In this document: one piece after another, positions 5,659-7,517 of the stretch
Numbering within the stretch: position 1 is the stretch's first letter
Layout of the letters: each line of letters starts with the position of its first letter
Source of the DNA: Acidimicrobiaceae bacterium
Lineage (GTDB): Bacteria > Actinomycetota > Acidimicrobiia > Acidimicrobiales > RAAP-2
DNA: 7,517 bases
Direction of reading: 5' to 3'
NCBI GenBank assembly: GCA_030838245.1
Contig: JAUTXB010000030.1
Coordinates: 1-7,517 of the forward strand
Notes under the pieces: model-generated
What the model saw: the letters and a program-made list of their open reading frames with translations, nothing else
Database searches by the model: none
What the model was told of the DNA's origin: nothing
Translations under genes and position numbers: made by a program

Positions 5659-6513
5659 ATGTCTATTACGCGTGTGGGAATCGTCGGCTCGGGGATCATG
5701 GGATCGGGAATTGCCGAGACAGCCGCAGGCAGCGGCTTCGAGGTCGTGCTCCGGTCCCGCAGCCAGAACACCGCTGATGCCACGGTGGCAGGGATGGAGA
5801 AGTCGCTCAATCGCCAGGTCGACAAGGGCAAGAAGACCGCCGAAGAGCGCGATGCCATCCTGGCCCGGGTCACGGCCACCTCCGACCTCGGGGCGCTCAA
5901 GGGCGTCGACCTGGTCATCGAGTCCGTCATCGAAGACCTCGCGGTGAAAAAAGAGCTGTTCAACGAGCTGGACCGGATCTGCGGCGAGGACGCCATCCTG
6001 GCCACCAACACATCGACGCTGCCCGTGGTGGAGCTGGCCATGGAGACCGGTCGCCCCGACAAGGTCTGTGGGGTGCACTTCTTCAACCCGGCCCCGGTCA
6101 TGTCCCTCGTCGAAGTGGTTCGCCCCCTGACTGCCTCCGACGAGACGATCGCCGCCGTCCGTGAGTTCGCCGAGGCGTGTGGGAAGTCACCGGTGGAGGT
6201 GAAGGACCAGGCCGGGTTTATCGTCAACGCGCTCTTGTTCCCCTACCTGAACAACGCGGTTCGGCTCTACGAGCAGGGTGTTGCCTCGGTGGCCGACATC
6301 GACACCGCCATGAAGGGCGGCTGTGGGTTCCCGATGGGCCCCTTCGCCCTCCTCGACCTGGTCGGCTTGGACACCTCGCTGGCCATTCTCGACGCCCTCT
6401 ACGACGAGTTCCGGGATCCGAACTACGCCGCCGTGCCCCTGCTTCGGCGCATGGTGGCCGCCGAGCTCCTCGGCCGGAAGTCCGGCCAGGGCTTCCACGA
6501 TTACCGGAAGTAG
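5659..6513 (+). CDS. hbd: 3-hydroxybutyryl-CoA / 3-hydroxyacyl-CoA dehydrogenase
   Basis: This 284-residue enzyme interconverts (S)-3-hydroxyacyl-CoA and 3-oxoacyl-CoA. Its length and single-domain layout match short-chain Hbd/FadB2 proteins and not multifunctional FadB. The Rossmann motif is GIVGSGIMGSGIAE (7-20). Catalytic residues by comparison with the human short-chain enzyme are S119 in NTST, H140 in GVHFFNP, E152 in SLVEVV and N190 in GFIVNALL. The C-terminal domain has KGGCGFPMGPFALLDLVGLD (219-238) and ends LGRKSGQGFHDYRK. After the second beta strand the sequence is VVLRSRSQN (29-37): the acidic residue expected in NAD-specific forms is replaced by Ser/Arg, hinting at NADPH use. It sits 63 bp before a MeaA-type mutase gene on the same strand, so a role in acetyl-CoA assimilation (acetoacetyl-CoA to 3-hydroxybutyryl-CoA) is likely. 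General fatty-acid or butyrate metabolism remains possible. Confidence 0.95.
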   Translation: MSITRVGIVGSGIMGSGIAETAAGSGFEVVLRSRSQNTADATVAGMEKSLNRQVDKGKKTAEERDAILARVTATSDLGALKGVDLVIESVIEDLAVKKELFNELDRICGEDAILATNTSTLPVVELAMETGRPDKVCGVHFFNPAPVMSLVEVVRPLTASDETIAAVREFAEACGKSPVEVKDQAGFIVNALLFPYLNNAVRLYEQGVASVADIDTAMKGGCGFPMGPFALLDLVGLDTSLAILDALYDEFRDPNYAAVPLLRRMVAAELLGRKSGQGFHDYRK

Positions 6514-6570
6514 AGCGCGTTCTAGCCCCCCTCGGGGCGTGGATGTGACCGACCCCGGGCAAGCCACAAT

Positions 6571-6576
6571 GGAGGG
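6571..6576 (+). promoter_or_regulatory. Shine-Dalgarno of the mutase gene, abutting the first ATG
   Basis: GGAGGG ends directly before the ATG at 6577, which is too close for normal use. The in-frame GTG at 6586 is 9 nt from it, a good spacing. The site therefore supports ribosome-binding initiation but leaves the exact start codon open. Confidence 0.45.
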
Positions 6577-7517
6577 ATGAGCCACGTGGAACAGGTATCG
6601 GAACCCACGCCTCCGAAGCGGGACAAACCGTGGGTGATGCGGACCTACTCCGGCCACTCGTCGGCCACGGCGTCCAACGAGCTCTACCGGACGAACCTGG
6701 CCCGGGGACAGACGGGCCTCTCGATCGCGTTCGACCTCCCCACCCAGATCGGTTACGACCCCGACTCCCCCGAGGCGGCCGGTGAGGTGGGCAAGGTGGG
6801 CGTGCCCGTCGCCCACCTCGGCCACATGAAACAGCTCATGGACCAGATCCCGGTCGAGACCATGAACACGTCGATGACCATCAACGCCACCGCCGCCTGG
6901 CTCCTCGGCCTCTATATCGCCAACGCCGAGGACCAAGGCGCCGACATCGGGAAGCTTTCGGGCACCACCCAGAACGACATCATGAAGGAGTACCTGTCCC
7001 GGGGTACCTTCATCTTCCCCCCACTGCCCAGCCGCCGCCTGACCGTTGACACCATCGCCTACACGGTGCGCAACGTGCCCAAGTGGAACCCCATCAACGT
7101 GTGCAGCTATCACCTGCAAGAGGCCGGGGCCGTCCCCCACCAAGAGGTGGCCTACGCCCTGGCCACGGCCATCGGCGTCCTCGACGCCGTGCGCCAGTCC
7201 GGCCAGGTGCCCGAAGCCGAGTTCCCCTCGGTGGTGGGCAGGATCTCGTTCTTCGTCAACGCCGGCGTGCGATTCGTGGAGGAGACGTGCAAGATGCGGG
7301 CCTTTACGGCGCTGTGGGAGCGCATCTGCTCCGAGCGGTACGGCGTCGACGAGGACAAGCTGAAGCGGTTCCGTTACGGGGTCCAGGTCAACTCGCTGGG
7401 GCTCACCGAGGCACAGCCGGAGAACAACGTCCCTCGGATCGTGCTCGAGACGTTGGGTGTGACCTTGTCCAAGCGGGCCCGGGCGCGGGCTCTACAGCTG
7501 CCGGCCTGGAACGAGGC
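6577..7517 (+). CDS. meaA: Coenzyme-B12-dependent acyl-CoA mutase, MeaA/ethylmalonyl-CoA mutase type, N-terminal 313 residues (3' end beyond the right edge)
   Basis: Ethylmalonyl-CoA mutase rearranges (2R)-ethylmalonyl-CoA to methylsuccinyl-CoA in the ethylmalonyl-CoA pathway for acetyl-CoA assimilation. The visible part is most of the TIM-barrel substrate domain: KPWVMRTYSGHSSATASNEL (17-36), GQTGLSIAFDLPTQIGYDPD (44-63), GEVGKVGVPVAHLG (69-82), MNTSMTINATAAWLL (96-110), GTTQNDIMKEYLSRGT (129-144), CSYHLQEAGA (176-185) and GVQVNSLGLTEAQPENN (268-284). The RTYSGHS, DLPTQ and VPVAHLG segments resemble Streptomyces MeaA as I recall it, and differ from methylmalonyl-CoA mutase (AGFST..., DLATHRGYD) and isobutyryl-CoA mutase. 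The Y178-H179 pair corresponds to the mutase active-site Tyr/His. The B12-binding C-terminal region (DxHxxG) lies outside the window; a complete protein would be about 650-680 residues. Start is ATG 6577 or GTG 6586; an in-frame TAG at 6523 rules out anything much farther upstream. Confidence 0.9.
   Translation, partial: MSHVEQVSEPTPPKRDKPWVMRTYSGHSSATASNELYRTNLARGQTGLSIAFDLPTQIGYDPDSPEAAGEVGKVGVPVAHLGHMKQLMDQIPVETMNTSMTINATAAWLLGLYIANAEDQGADIGKLSGTTQNDIMKEYLSRGTFIFPPLPSRRLTVDTIAYTVRNVPKWNPINVCSYHLQEAGAVPHQEVAYALATAIGVLDAVRQSGQVPEAEFPSVVGRISFFVNAGVRFVEETCKMRAFTALWERICSERYGVDEDKLKRFRYGVQVNSLGLTEAQPENNVPRIVLETLGVTLSKRARARALQLPAWNE

Noticed and set aside
6525..6538. Hairpin GCCCC-CCTC-GGGGC after hbd as a terminator
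   Set aside because: The stem is only five base pairs, has no following T-run, and lies between genes that probably form one operon. In GC-rich DNA such a stem is expected by chance.
6577..7517. Methylmalonyl-CoA mutase large subunit or isobutyryl-CoA mutase as the identity of the B12 mutase
   Set aside because: The RTYSGHS, DLPTQIGYD and VGVPVAHLG segments fit the MeaA/ethylmalonyl-CoA mutase pattern better than the AGFST/DLATHRGYD pattern of methylmalonyl-CoA mutase. The missing C-terminal half leaves some doubt.

Overview
The window is GC-rich, with tightly packed genes, strong G/C third-position bias and many GTG/ATG starts that lack a Shine-Dalgarno sequence. Gene content (lysC and asd side by side, a Liv-type binding protein, membrane-anchored plus cytosolic cyclophilins, a 3-hydroxybutyryl-CoA dehydrogenase next to a MeaA-type B12 mutase) and promoter style point to an actinobacterium. 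The protein flavour suggests the class Acidimicrobiia, but that placement is an inference from memory of the families and not a tested assignment.

Layout. (1) Positions 1-3175 read on the minus strand, in transcription order: an exported branched-chain-amino-acid-type substrate-binding protein (1961-3175), aspartate kinase lysC (595-1806), and aspartate-semialdehyde dehydrogenase asd (start at 501, runs off the left edge). LysC and Asd catalyse steps 1 and 2 of the lysine/threonine/methionine/diaminopimelate pathway. lysC also carries a well-formed internal start for a separate regulatory (beta) subunit. (2) A 36-bp divergent gap (3176-3211) separates this block from two plus-strand cyclophilin peptidyl-prolyl isomerases: a membrane-anchored extracytoplasmic one (3212-4033) and a cytosolic paralogue (4144-4698). 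(3) A convergent minus-strand gene (4741-5433) encodes an S51/cyanophycinase-like protein whose nucleophile serine appears to be missing. (4) A divergent 225-bp gap (5434-5658) leads to a plus-strand pair: 3-hydroxyacyl/3-hydroxybutyryl-CoA dehydrogenase (5659-6513) and the N-terminal half of a coenzyme-B12-dependent acyl-CoA mutase of the MeaA/ethylmalonyl-CoA mutase type (6577 to the right edge). This pair looks like part of an ethylmalonyl-CoA (acetyl-CoA assimilation) gene set continuing to the right.

The most consistent non-coding signal is regulatory. Six of the eight genes (asd, lysC, the binding protein, the first cyclophilin, the S51-like gene, hbd) have a TANNNT -10 hexamer whose last base lies 7-9 nt before the start codon, which predicts leaderless mRNAs. 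The other two genes, second in same-strand pairs, have a Shine-Dalgarno-like sequence instead. Other points of interest are a 46-bp tandem duplication across the end of the binding-protein gene, a five-copy GCCCGACA array between the two cyclophilins, and a bulged inverted repeat between lysC and asd. I see no mobile element, CRISPR array, tRNA, rRNA or clearly novel multi-gene system; most of the window is ordinary core metabolism.
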